Assembly: GCA_001303025.1 (NCBI GenBank)
Contig: LJNK01000003.1
Location: 36,537-100,536 of the forward strand
Length of the DNA: 64,000 nt
Source of the DNA: Deltaproteobacteria bacterium SG8_13
GTDB lineage: Bacteria > Desulfobacterota > Desulfobacteria > Desulfobacterales > SG8-13
Direction: 5' to 3'
The notes under the pieces were generated by a model. It did not search any database. It saw only the letters and a list, made by a program, of their open reading frames with translations, and was not told where the DNA came from. The position numbers and the translations under genes were made by a program. Positions 26,046 through 35,097 of this stretch are shown here, in pieces (the first letter of the stretch is position 1; each line of letters starts with the position of its first letter).

Positions 26046-27263
26046 TTATCCATCCTGATATCTGGCGGAAGATTCGATTTCGCTGCGCCTGCCGGTCCGC
26101 CGGAGGTGCAAGGTAAATCCGCCGAATATCAGTCCGCCGGCCAGAGCCAGCAGGCTGCTGACGGCAAAAAGCGCAAAAGAGCCGATCCGGCCATACAGAT
26201 ACCCGTTGAGAAAAAAGCCGACCATCAGTCCCAATCCGTATTGCACTGCGTTGTTGACTGCCTGCCCGAAAGTCTTGTTGCGTTCCGAAGTCAACCTGTC
26301 GATGTAGAGGATGCTGGCCATGTGAAATGCTGCGTAGGTAAAGGCGTGCAGGGGCTGGGTGAGCAGAATCAGCCAGGGCGAATGAGCGAAATACAGGACC
26401 ATCCAGCGGAATGCCGCGGCGCCAAAGGAAAAAACCAGGACACGATCCAGGGAAAAGCGCCGGAAAATACCACCGGATGTTATCATCACCAGAATTTCAA
26501 CCACGGAGGCCAACGCCCAGGATATCCCGATAAAAGAGCTGGAAAACCCCAGCGTCTTTAGGTGAATCGAAAAAAAGCCATAGTAGGCACCATGACTGGC
26601 AAGCATCAGAAAACCGCAAAACAGAAACACCACAGATTGCAGCCGCATCAAGGTCGCAGGCCGGCCGGGTAAAGGTGTCGTTTTCGGGCCGGCGTCAAGG
26701 GGCAAGCGCATCGCAGCGATCGACTGCACAACACTGCCGGCGAGTATCAGCAGCAGAATCAGACGAATGTCGAAAATATCGATCAAGCGGCCCAGCAGCA
26801 ACACGACCAGTATGAAGTTAACCGACCCCCAGGCTCGAATGTTGCCGTAACGCTGCCGGGCCCGACCGAGCAAATCCATGGAGAATGCTTCCAGAAAAGA
26901 GATGAGCGGAGCAAAAAAAATACCATGCGCCACGGTAATGGCGAACATTGGTAAAAACGCGGAGGTTGTCAGGTACAAACACCAGGTGAAAGCAGCGCAC
27001 ATGCTGCAGAGAACATACAGGCGCCGGCGGCTGTGAAACCGATCAGCCAGGGTTGCCCACAACAACGGAAATATGACAAGCACCAGCGAGCGGGCTGCCG
27101 ACAGACTGCCGATCTGGGTTCCGCTCAGGCCGATATGATAGCAATAAAGGTTGAAATACGGCAGGTAGATGCCAAGAACGCCAAAGTAAATGAAATACTG
27201 CAGACGGATCATCTGCAGTGGGTGGGGTCGAGTCGAAGGGCTTGTCGACCGTTGCATCGGCAA
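26046..27263 (-). CDS. MFS transporter of the HcaT/PPP-like family
   Basis: 405-aa major facilitator with about 12 helices. The start HPLQMIRLQYFIYFGVLGIYLPYF and the loop ATLADRFHSRRRLY are typical of the phenylpropionate permease (HcaT)/MFS_1_like group, which also includes nucleoside- and sugar-related transporters. A repeat of that loop pattern lies in the second half (ASILYIDRLTSERNKTFGQA). The gene begins 4 nt after the stop of the Hsp20 gene, so the two may be co-transcribed, although the pairing makes little functional sense. Substrate unknown. Confidence 0.88.
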   Translation of the reverse strand: MPMQRSTSPSTRPHPLQMIRLQYFIYFGVLGIYLPYFNLYCYHIGLSGTQIGSLSAARSLVLVIFPLLWATLADRFHSRRRLYVLCSMCAAFTWCLYLTTSAFLPMFAITVAHGIFFAPLISFLEAFSMDLLGRARQRYGNIRAWGSVNFILVVLLLGRLIDIFDIRLILLLILAGSVVQSIAAMRLPLDAGPKTTPLPGRPATLMRLQSVVFLFCGFLMLASHGAYYGFFSIHLKTLGFSSSFIGISWALASVVEILVMITSGGIFRRFSLDRVLVFSFGAAAFRWMVLYFAHSPWLILLTQPLHAFTYAAFHMASILYIDRLTSERNKTFGQAVNNAVQYGLGLMVGFFLNGYLYGRIGSFALFAVSSLLALAGGLIFGGFTLHLRRTGRRSEIESSARYQDG

Positions 27264-27267
27264 CGCC

Positions 27268-27723
27268 CTACTCCACTTTTACGGTGATTTGCTTCGCTAT
27301 CTCCTGATCGGGTTTTGAAATTTCGACCTGCAGGATTCCCTCCTTGAACCTGGCCCTGATGGCCTCCGGTTTGACGTGATAGCGCAGATTGAACGACCTG
27401 CTGAAGGTTCCGAACGAACGTTCCCGGCGGACGTAGTTTGCCTCCCCCACCTGTTCGTGCTGCACCCGCTGACCCTTGATGGTCAGCACGTTGTCTTTTA
27501 CTTCAACGGAGACTTCATCTTTCTTTATCCCCGGAAGTTCGGCCGTAATGACGAGGGTTGCATCGGTTTCGTAAACGTCAACCACCGGCTGCCAGGACAC
27601 GGTGCCCTCACTGCCGCCCGGCTGCCCTGTCTGGGATTGCGGGAAGGCGTCATCGAAAAGCCGGTTGATTCGATCCTGGAGTGTGGCGATATCTCGAAAA
27701 GGATCCCACCTGATCAAAGACAT
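27268..27723 (-). CDS. Hsp20/alpha-crystallin small heat-shock protein
   Basis: 151-aa class A small heat-shock protein. The N-terminal MSLIRWDPFRDIATLQDRIN is the common signature of bacterial Hsp20. The alpha-crystallin domain (about 44-140) contains VYETDATLVITAELPGIKKD, the strand VLTIKGQR and FSRSFNLRYHVKPEAIRARF, ending GILQVEISKP. GAGGAG precedes the ATG. It acts as an ATP-independent holdase. It is transcribed divergently from a second, diverged hsp20, with lon beyond, forming a proteostasis group. Confidence 0.95.
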   Translation of the reverse strand: MSLIRWDPFRDIATLQDRINRLFDDAFPQSQTGQPGGSEGTVSWQPVVDVYETDATLVITAELPGIKKDEVSVEVKDNVLTIKGQRVQHEQVGEANYVRRERSFGTFSRSFNLRYHVKPEAIRARFKEGILQVEISKPDQEIAKQITVKVE

Positions 27724-28009
27724 GCTGCTCCTCTCTTGCCCCTTTGGTCCACCAGAAACGTAAGCACCGGCCGGCGCATGTCAAGAAGCCCTTCTCCGGC
27801 GTCCGACCGGCAAACTTCGCTGCCGGACCTGTCCACCCCTGGCATATCGTACCGCCCTGCAAGCGGGTCTTCGGACCCGATCTGAGTTCTTTACAAAAAT
27901 CACTTTCGGTGTTACGTTTCTGCAACGCCTCATGGCCTGCAAAAGCGTTTGATACCACAAAGCATAAACGCATTGGCAGGGTGCCAGTTATCGCGTAGGG
28001 GAGCCAACC
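27724..28009. other. Divergent region between two hsp20 genes
   Basis: 286 nt. I searched by eye for a CIRCE repeat (TTAGCACTC-N9-GAGTGCTAA) and for sigma-32 boxes (CTTGAAA...CCCATNT) on both strands and saw no match. Promoters for both heat-shock genes must lie here, so control may use another factor. Confidence 0.4.
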
Positions 28010-28462
28010 ATGGACTACATCAAAATTCGGTTCGGTGACGACTTTGACCAACTTTCTTCGAAGATCGAGAAAACATTCGAGGAAATGTTTCGGCCCAGGC
28101 CGGTAAGCCCGATGTTTGCTTCATCCGAATGTACCTGGACACCGCAAATGGATATCTATGAAACCCCGGAGGAGATTATCGTGCTGGCGGAAATCGCCGG
28201 CGTCGATCAAGACAACCTGGAAGTGGAAATCAACAGCAGGGCTGTCCGCATCCAGGGCCGCCGAAGCCCCATGCCGCGAATCGAAAACGCCTCTTACCTG
28301 CTGGCCGAAATTCAGTATGGTCGCTTCGAAAGGATTCTTTATCTTCCGGCTCGCATCGATACAGAAGTGGTTTCTTCTTCCTATACAAACGGGTTTCTGC
28401 AAATCCGACTGGCCAAAATACCCCGTGATATCGCTCACAAAATCCCGATCGAAGACGGTTGA
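28010..28462 (+). CDS. Second, divergent Hsp20-family protein
   Basis: 150-aa alpha-crystallin protein. The domain (about 45-148) reads WTPQMDIYETPEEIIVLAEI, AVRIQGRR, then YGRFERILYLPARIDTEVVS and GFLQIRLAKIP. The N-terminus (DDFDQLSSKIEKTFEEMF) differs from the partner gene and lacks the usual WDPF start, which suggests a different oligomer or a hetero-oligomer. A GGGGAG site precedes the ATG. It lies 87 nt upstream of lon on the same strand, so it may be co-induced with it. Confidence 0.93.
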   Translation: MDYIKIRFGDDFDQLSSKIEKTFEEMFRPRPVSPMFASSECTWTPQMDIYETPEEIIVLAEIAGVDQDNLEVEINSRAVRIQGRRSPMPRIENASYLLAEIQYGRFERILYLPARIDTEVVSSSYTNGFLQIRLAKIPRDIAHKIPIEDG

Positions 28463-28549
28463 TTCGGTTGATTCCCGGAAGATTTCACCTTGCCGGCACC
28501 TGCAACGCAGGCCGTCGCCGGCTGCGATAAAGGAGCTTCGGAGGACAAC

Positions 28550-30907
28550 ATGACTGGAGAGCAGGCATCAAAAGATCTCTCGGCGGACAAACTACCGGAA
28601 GTACTTCCCATCCTGCCCCTGTTCGACACCGCCCTGTTTCCCAAAATGGTGCTGCCGCTGGTCGTCATGCAACGTGAATCGATCCAGCTCATCGATGAGG
28701 CAATGTCCGGAAACCGGATCATCGGACTGCTGGCGTCAAAGGAAAAAAGCGATCAGGTACCTCACCCCCGCGAAGGCCTGGCCACCATCGGCACCAGCGC
28801 GTTGATTTTGAAAATGGCCAAGGCAGACGATCAGCGGGCCCAGATGCTGGTTCAGGGGCTGAGCCGTTTTACCGTATCCGAGTTTATCGAGGGGCAACAG
28901 TACCTGCGCGCCCGTGTGAATCACAGGATGGAAAAAGAGCCTCGCGACAACGAAACCGAAGCGCTGGTGACCAACCTGGTGACCCTGTTTGGCAAAATCG
29001 TCGAACTTTCACCCGGCCTGCCGCAAGAGATGGCAGATATGGCCAGTTCGATGCAGGAGGCGGGCATGTTGGCCGACATGGTGGCTTCGACCATGAATAC
29101 GACTGCAGAAGAAAAACAGAAGGTGCTGGAACTCTTCGATGTCAAGAAACGGCTGAAAGAAGTCAGCCGTCTGGCTAATCATCAACTCGAAATCCTTGAA
29201 CTCGGCAACAAAATCCAGTCCCAGGTCAAAGGCGACATGGAGAAAAGTCAGCGAGAGTACTATCTCCGGCAGCAGTTGAAAGCCATAAAAGAGGAGCTGG
29301 GGGAAAAGGACGAAGCGAACGTCGAGATAGAGGAGTACCGAGCCAAGATCGAGAAAGCCAATCTGCCGGAAGAAGCCCGCCAGGAAGCCGACCGTGAGCT
29401 GGACCGACTCTCGCGAATGCATCCCTCATCGGCCGAATACACCGTGGCCTCTACATATCTGGACTGGATCACCGCCCTGCCCTGGCACGTAAGCACGGAC
29501 GACACCCTGGACATCAACAAGGCCAGGAAAATTCTGGACGACGACCACTTCGGTCTGGAAAAACCGAAAAGGAGAATTGTCGAATACCTGGCCGTTCGAA
29601 AGCTGAAACCCGAATCGAAAGGGCCGATCCTGTGTTTCGCCGGGCCGCCGGGAACCGGCAAAACCTCCCTGGGTCGCTCCATTGCTCGCGCCCTGGGCAG
29701 AAATTTCCATCGCATCTCCCTCGGCGGGGTCCGCGATGAGGCCGAGATCCGGGGGCATCGCCGAACCTATGTCGGCGCGCTTCCCGGAAGAATCATCCAG
29801 GGTCTTCGCCGGGCCGGCTCCAACAATCCGGTATTCATGTTGGATGAAATCGACAAGGTTGGCAGCGATTTTCGAGGAGATCCATCCTCGGCGCTGCTGG
29901 AAGTCCTCGATCCGGAGCAAAACTACTCCTTCTCGGACCACTACCTCGACGTTGCCTTCGACCTATCCAAGGTCATGTTTATTACCACCGCCAACATTCT
30001 CGACACGATTCCTCCGGCACTGCGGGATCGGATGGAAGTTTTGCAGTTGCTCGGCTACACCGAGGATGAAAAAATCAAAATCGCCAATCGTTTCCTCGTT
30101 CCCAGGCAACGCAGAGAACATGGCCTGAAGGCCGGACAGATCAATTTCACCAGAGGTGCCGTCAAGCTGATCATTTCCGGCTACACGCGGGAGGCTGGCT
30201 TGCGGAATCTGGAGCGCGAGATCGCATCTGTCTGCCGGGGCGTTGCCAGCAAGATCGCCTCCGGTACCGCCAAATCGATTACCGTCAAAGTCTCCAATAT
30301 CCATCCCTACCTGGGACCGGTGCGCTTTACTTCGGAAACAAAAGCAAGGGTGCGCACCCCCGGCGTTGCAACCGGCCTGGCCTGGACCCAGATGGGCGGC
30401 GAGCTTCTATTTGTAGAGGCCACGGCAATGAAAGGGAACAAGGGTCTTACGTTGACGGGACAGCTCGGTGACGTGATGAAGGAGTCGGCCACGGCTGCTT
30501 TGAGCTTTATCCGAAGCAATGCCGCAAAACTGGGGATTGCCGAAGATTTCTTCGAACGCCAGGATCTGCACATCCATGTTCCGGCCGGCGCCATTCCCAA
30601 AGACGGCCCATCGGCCGGGGTTACGATGCTCACCGCCTTGACATCTCTGCTGACCGGCAGGGTAATCCGCAAAGATCTGGCCATGACCGGAGAGATCACC
30701 TTGCGAGGGCAAGTGCTGCCGGTCGGCGGCATCAAGGAAAAAGTCCTTGCGGCTCACCGGGCCGGCATCAAGACCGTGATCCTGCCTTCCTGGAACCGCA
30801 AAGACCTGGAGGATATCCCCAAGAAAGTTCAGAAGGATATTGAATTTCACTTTGCGGACCGCATGATGGACGTGCTGAAAATCGCCCTGGATGGAATGCC
30901 GGAATGA
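28550..30907 (+). CDS. lon: ATP-dependent protease Lon (LonA type)
   Basis: 785-aa AAA+ protease that degrades misfolded and regulatory proteins. ATG 28550 follows GGAGGACAAC; an upstream in-frame start lacks a site. The Lon N-domain opens [20 protein letters not shown]. The AAA+ part has Walker [16 protein letters not shown], Walker [11 protein letters not shown] and the family stretch [20 protein letters not shown]. The protease has the catalytic Ser in [11 protein letters not shown] and Lys in [15 protein letters not shown]. Length is that of LonA. The stop overlaps the rlpA start (ATGA), and hsp20 is upstream. Confidence 0.97.
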   Translation: MTGEQASKDLSADKLPEVLPILPLFDTALFPKMVLPLVVMQRESIQLIDEAMSGNRIIGLLASKEKSDQVPHPREGLATIGTSALILKMAKADDQRAQMLVQGLSRFTVSEFIEGQQYLRARVNHRMEKEPRDNETEALVTNLVTLFGKIVELSPGLPQEMADMASSMQEAGMLADMVASTMNTTAEEKQKVLELFDVKKRLKEVSRLANHQLEILELGNKIQSQVKGDMEKSQREYYLRQQLKAIKEELGEKDEANVEIEEYRAKIEKANLPEEARQEADRELDRLSRMHPSSAEYTVASTYLDWITALPWHVSTDDTLDINKARKILDDDHFGLEKPKRRIVEYLAVRKLKPESKGPILCFAGPPGTGKTSLGRSIARALGRNFHRISLGGVRDEAEIRGHRRTYVGALPGRIIQGLRRAGSNNPVFMLDEIDKVGSDFRGDPSSALLEVLDPEQNYSFSDHYLDVAFDLSKVMFITTANILDTIPPALRDRMEVLQLLGYTEDEKIKIANRFLVPRQRREHGLKAGQINFTRGAVKLIISGYTREAGLRNLEREIASVCRGVASKIASGTAKSITVKVSNIHPYLGPVRFTSETKARVRTPGVATGLAWTQMGGELLFVEATAMKGNKGLTLTGQLGDVMKESATAALSFIRSNAAKLGIAEDFFERQDLHIHVPAGAIPKDGPSAGVTMLTALTSLLTGRVIRKDLAMTGEITLRGQVLPVGGIKEKVLAAHRAGIKTVILPSWNRKDLEDIPKKVQKDIEFHFADRMMDVLKIALDGMPE

Positions 30908-31725
30908 AGCCCACAGCGCCTGCTTCCCTAACGGACCGAACCTGCGCAGTGGCGGATGTGAAAACCACCGGCCGCCTTCCGGTGCGGAGAACATCGCCCT
31001 TCAAGTGGATATCGCTGGTGATGGTCCTGGCTGCGGTCGCGGGCTGCAGCACCGTCGATTCCCCGCGACCGGCCCGCGAGCCGTCTCCACGGCCCTATAA
31101 AGTGGCCGGCAAGTGGTACCAGCCCCAGTCCCACGCGCAAGGATTCCGGCAGAAAGGCGTTGCTTCCTGGTACGGAAAGAAGTTTCACGGGCGCAAAACC
31201 TCCAACGGCGAAACCTACGACATGTACGGCATTTCAGCCGCCCACAAAACCCTGCCGTTCAACACCGTGGTAAGGGTTCACAACCTGGACAACGGCCAGA
31301 GCATCGACGTGCGGATCAACGACCGAGGGCCGTTCGTCAGGGGGAGAATCATCGACCTTTCCTACGGGGCCGCCAAACAGGTGGGACTGGTCGGTCCCGG
31401 CACCGCACCGGTGGAAATTGTCGCGCTGGGGGCGATCCGCGGACCGAAGGAATTGGAACAGGAAAAACGCAAGTATATCCCGGTCGACTACCAGCAGGGG
31501 GTTTTCACTTTTCAGATCGGCGCCTTCCGAGACAGGAACAACGCGGAAAACCTTCGCGCCAAAATGGATGATAAATATCAAAACGCCCACATCACCACCT
31601 ACGAATCCCCGGACGGTGTTTTTTACCGGGTCCGCGTGGGGCGCTTTACCACCCTGGACCAGGCCCGCAGGGGAGAGGAGATCTTGATCCGGGAAGGTTT
31701 CGATCCGATTATCGTGGCTGAATAG
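30904..31725 (+). CDS. rlpA: Septal-ring-type lipoprotein RlpA (DPBB + SPOR)
   Basis: 273-aa predicted lytic transglycosylase acting on glycan strands stripped of stem peptides. A hydrophobic segment ends in the lipobox VAGC at about residue 48, so the signal region is unusually long. A nearer start is possible (for example the in-frame ATG at 31021), but ATG 30904 overlaps the lon stop. The double-psi barrel (about 80-175) has [19 protein letters not shown], and [16 protein letters not shown] carries the catalytic Asp. The SPOR domain (about 200-273) starts [17 protein letters not shown]. Coupling to lon is unusual. Confidence 0.9.
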   Translation: MKPTAPASLTDRTCAVADVKTTGRLPVRRTSPFKWISLVMVLAAVAGCSTVDSPRPAREPSPRPYKVAGKWYQPQSHAQGFRQKGVASWYGKKFHGRKTSNGETYDMYGISAAHKTLPFNTVVRVHNLDNGQSIDVRINDRGPFVRGRIIDLSYGAAKQVGLVGPGTAPVEIVALGAIRGPKELEQEKRKYIPVDYQQGVFTFQIGAFRDRNNAENLRAKMDDKYQNAHITTYESPDGVFYRVRVGRFTTLDQARRGEEILIREGFDPIIVAE

Positions 31726-31796
31726 TCGCTGTTTTCGGTCTTCCCGATAAATGGAACCCGGCATGGCCGAAGCCGATAACCAGAAGAGCACCAATA

Positions 31797-32369
31797 ATGG
31801 GCGAAACGGGTTCTCATAAGGTCGTCTTCCTTGACCGCGACGGCGTCATAAATCAGGACTCGCCGCAGTATATCAAGAGCTGGTCGGAGTTCGAGTTTCT
31901 GCCCGGCAGCATCGAAGCCCTGGCGGCCCTGAACCGCTCCGGTTTCGAAGTGATCGTCATCACCAACCAGTCCGCTGTGAACCGGGGGTTGATTTCGAAG
32001 GCCCTTCTTGAACAGATGCATGATCGACTAAAGGCGGCGGTCCAATCAAGCGGGGGGCGCATCCTTGACGTCTTTTATTGCCCCCACTTGCCCGAAGAAG
32101 GCTGCGGTTGCCGCAAACCCAAACCGGGGTTGATCGAACGGGCCTGCAGAAAATACGGTCTGAACCCGGAAACCACCACCATGGTAGGTGACAGCGCCAA
32201 GGATATCAAATGTGCGCGCAATGCCGGCTGCAGACGGGCAGCGCTGGTGCGCACCGGAAACGGAAAGGCGGCGCACCGGGAGCTGAAGGCCGAAGGGGTG
32301 CCGGTTGATTTTGTGGCAGAGGACCTCGGCGATGCGGCCGCATGGATCATCCGCTGCGGCACCGACTGA
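31797..32369 (+). CDS. gmhB: D-glycero-beta-D-manno-heptose 1,7-bisphosphate 7-phosphatase
   Basis: 190-aa HAD-superfamily phosphatase of the histidinol-phosphatase/GmhB type, acting in ADP-heptose synthesis for LPS core. The catalytic loop is FLDRDGVIN (nucleophile Asp, then the acid/base Asp). The zinc-binding loop CPHLPEEGCGCRKPKPG supplies His and three Cys. Motif 2 is VITNQSAV and motif 4 VGDSAKDIKCA. Length is typical. The ribosome-binding site is weak (GAAGAG at 9 nt). Neighbours are not LPS genes; rlpA lies 71 nt upstream. Confidence 0.92.
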   Translation: MGETGSHKVVFLDRDGVINQDSPQYIKSWSEFEFLPGSIEALAALNRSGFEVIVITNQSAVNRGLISKALLEQMHDRLKAAVQSSGGRILDVFYCPHLPEEGCGCRKPKPGLIERACRKYGLNPETTTMVGDSAKDIKCARNAGCRRAALVRTGNGKAAHRELKAEGVPVDFVAEDLGDAAAWIIRCGTD

Positions 32370-32452
32370 CCGACAGGTTGCTGCCGTAATCCCCGCATGA
32401 AAATCGATTCGCAGCGAAAAACCGCCTGGTTTTCAAACATTCAGGGAAAGCA

Positions 32453-34714
32453 TTGCCGCGACCACACCCAAATAAGACCGATGCCCTCCCGGGCGCACCC
32501 GTGAACGGCCCAACGCCTGCTGACCGGCCCGAGTCCGCCACCATCGTAGAGGGTCACATCGAAAGGGTGACGTACCACCACCCCGACAGCCACTTCACCA
32601 TCGCCAGGTTTCGTGCTTCCCGCCAGCAGAGCCGCATCACCATCCTCGGTTACCTGCCCAACCCCCGGCCGGGAGAGTCCTTGCGCATTGGCGGCCAATG
32701 GGAAGAACATCCGCGCTATGGTCAGCAGCTGCGGATCAGCTCCGTCGAGTCTGTAATGCCGGCAACCGTCGAGGGCATCAAGGCCTATCTTTGCTCCGGA
32801 GTGGTAAAAGGCGTGGGACCGAAAATGGTAGCTCGCCTGGTAGATCATTTCCAGGAGGATTCCCTGGAAGTGATTGCTGCCGCCCCGGATCGGCTCACGG
32901 AGGTCAAGGGCATCGGCCCGGAAACCGCCTGCCGTCTGGTTGCAGCCTGGAAATCCCACAACGGTCTGCGGCACCTGATGCAGTACCTGAATGAAAACGG
33001 TATCAACCCGGCTTACGGGGCCCGAATATTCAGGGAATACGGTGAAACCGCCATCGAGATCCTGCGCCAGGATCCAATGCGGCCGGCGCAGGATATCGCC
33101 GGGATCGGCTTCGCCATTTCCGACCGGCTGCTGCAGAATCTGGGAACGCCGCCCGACGATCCCGCCCGGGTCCAGGCCTGCGTTCTGCATGTGCTGGAAC
33201 AAATGGCTGACAACGGGCACATCTATTCCCTGCTGGAAAATCTGCTAGCCCGGTGCCGGCACCGGTTCGATATCGATTCCAGCACGGCCCGGGCAGCCGT
33301 AACCGCCCTGGCGGAAACCGACCACCTGGTGGTGGAAACACTGCCCGAAGACCCGGCGCTGCAAGCGGTATTTCTCAAACAGATGCACCTGGCTGAAACC
33401 ACTATTGCAGCCAGGCTCAATGCGCTGATCGAATTTCCCCACCGCAAGGGCGGGCCGGATCGCGACCGAATCACGCGAGAAATCCTCCAGAAGCTTGCCA
33501 TTCAACTTTCCCCGGAACAGTTGAATGTGCTTGAGCGTGTGCTCGCCCGCCGGGTTGCAATCATCACCGGAGGGCCGGGAACCGGAAAAACCACACTGAT
33601 TCGCTCGATTACGGCCATCTTCGAGTCACTGGGCCAAAGCGTCTTTCTCTGCGCCCCCACCGGCCGGGCAGCCAAGCGCCTGTCGGAGGTGACAAACCAC
33701 GACGCTTTCACCATCCACCGCTTGCTGCATTATAGTCCCGGGGAAAATGACTTCGAGTACAACCGCGACAACCCTCTAGCTGCCCAGGTGGTCATCGTGG
33801 ATGAGGCGTCGATGGTGGACACGTTCCTGATGCGGCACCTGCTCGACGCCCTGCAACTCACCGCTCGTCTCATACTGGTGGGCGATGTCCACCAGCTGCC
33901 GTCGGTGGGACCGGGCAATGTTCTCTCCGATTTGATCGAGTCCGGTGCAATCGACACCTTTGAACTCAAAGAGATCCACCGCCAGGCGACCACCAGCCCG
34001 ATCGTTTCCAACGCTCATCGGATTCGCCTGGGGCTGCAACCGCAGATCGAAGCTTTCGACGAGTCGCAGGATCTGTCTGATTTCTATTTTGTCGAACAAA
34101 CCAACCCCGAAGCTGCGGTGCGCACGGTCCTGGATTTGAACCTTTATCAAATACCGCAGCGCTTCGGATTCGACCCCATCCGTCAGACCCAGGTCATAAC
34201 ACCGATGCACAAGGGCCTGTTGGGAACAATCCACCTCAATCGCATGCTTCAGAAAAGCCTGAATCCGAACCCGTTCCTGATTCACAGCGAAGGCCTGGAT
34301 CTGAAGATCGGCGACAAGGTAATGCACCTGAAAAACGATTATCGCAAGGAGGTGTTCAACGGTGACAATGGGACCGTGGTGGACATCGATCCGAAGAATA
34401 AAATGGTGAGCGTTGATTTCGACGGCCATCTGATCGACTACGACGCTGCCGAGTTGGCGGACCTGACCCTGGCCTACGCCATTACCATCCACAAATCCCA
34501 GGGCTCGGAGTATGCCTGCGTGATCGTTCCCATGATGCCCGAACATCGGGTCATGCTGCAGCGAAATCTGTTGTATACCGCCGTCACCAGGGGAAAGCGG
34601 TTGGTTGTCATTATCGGGTCACGCCAAGCCATTCAGACGGCGCTGGACAACGACCGCCCGCGCAGTCGATTGTCGTCGCTGTCGGTCAGGCTCCGGCAGC
34701 TTCGGATGTCTTGA
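32453..34714 (+). CDS. recD2: RecD2-type 5'-3' DNA helicase
   Basis: 753-aa superfamily 1B helicase independent of RecBC. The N-terminal OB-like part has HIERVTYHHPDSHFTIARFR. Helix-hairpin-helix units follow (VVKGVGPKMVARLV, EVKGIGPETACRLV, DIAGIGFAISDRLL). Walker A is GGPGTGKTTLIRSI (about 372-385), Walker B VIVDEASMVD, and the C-terminal motif VI region TIHKSQGSEYACVIVPM. The start is a TTG with AGGGA upstream; a GTG 16 codons later is the alternative. No recB or recC is in the window. Role inferred: genome maintenance and repair. It lies 83 nt downstream of gmhB. Confidence 0.93.
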   Translation: MPRPHPNKTDALPGAPVNGPTPADRPESATIVEGHIERVTYHHPDSHFTIARFRASRQQSRITILGYLPNPRPGESLRIGGQWEEHPRYGQQLRISSVESVMPATVEGIKAYLCSGVVKGVGPKMVARLVDHFQEDSLEVIAAAPDRLTEVKGIGPETACRLVAAWKSHNGLRHLMQYLNENGINPAYGARIFREYGETAIEILRQDPMRPAQDIAGIGFAISDRLLQNLGTPPDDPARVQACVLHVLEQMADNGHIYSLLENLLARCRHRFDIDSSTARAAVTALAETDHLVVETLPEDPALQAVFLKQMHLAETTIAARLNALIEFPHRKGGPDRDRITREILQKLAIQLSPEQLNVLERVLARRVAIITGGPGTGKTTLIRSITAIFESLGQSVFLCAPTGRAAKRLSEVTNHDAFTIHRLLHYSPGENDFEYNRDNPLAAQVVIVDEASMVDTFLMRHLLDALQLTARLILVGDVHQLPSVGPGNVLSDLIESGAIDTFELKEIHRQATTSPIVSNAHRIRLGLQPQIEAFDESQDLSDFYFVEQTNPEAAVRTVLDLNLYQIPQRFGFDPIRQTQVITPMHKGLLGTIHLNRMLQKSLNPNPFLIHSEGLDLKIGDKVMHLKNDYRKEVFNGDNGTVVDIDPKNKMVSVDFDGHLIDYDAAELADLTLAYAITIHKSQGSEYACVIVPMMPEHRVMLQRNLLYTAVTRGKRLVVIIGSRQAIQTALDNDRPRSRLSSLSVRLRQLRMS

Positions 34715-35097
34715 CAGCCGGCCCGCAAGTGAGTAGGATCAATTAGGTCAACAGGCAACAAATTCACTGACCTTTCAGCACCACCGGGTGGTCTGGTGCC
34801 GTTGCAGCAAAACGCTGCCCTGATCCGCGATATTCAACTTCTGATTGTGACCGCTCCTGGTCCGATTGTAACCGGCGAACCGCGATAAACTCTGTCTGCG
34901 CTGCCGGTCCGCTCCACTGTGTTGTTCACCACCTCTCTGGCCACCGCTGCGAATCCTTTGCATGACCGATATCTCTCGTAAGCGACCGCAAACCGCCCGT
35001 GCCCACTTTGAAATGTATCGACCGCAGGCCGTGTTGAATCGGCGGCCCGAAACGGATGCGGAGGCATTGTCCATCCGCTGCAACCGGAAGAGGAGAA
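34715..35097. other. Intergenic stretch before the CoA-transferase fusion
   Basis: 383 nt without a convincing gene. A weak inverted repeat AGGTCA...TGACCT (6-bp arms, 17 nt apart, near 34745-34773) is present. The promoter of the CoA-transferase gene should lie here but no consensus pair is visible. Confidence 0.4.

Noticed and set aside
27724..28009. CIRCE element or sigma-32 promoter between the hsp20 genes
   Set aside because: No match to the CIRCE repeat or to the sigma-32 boxes on either strand by eye.
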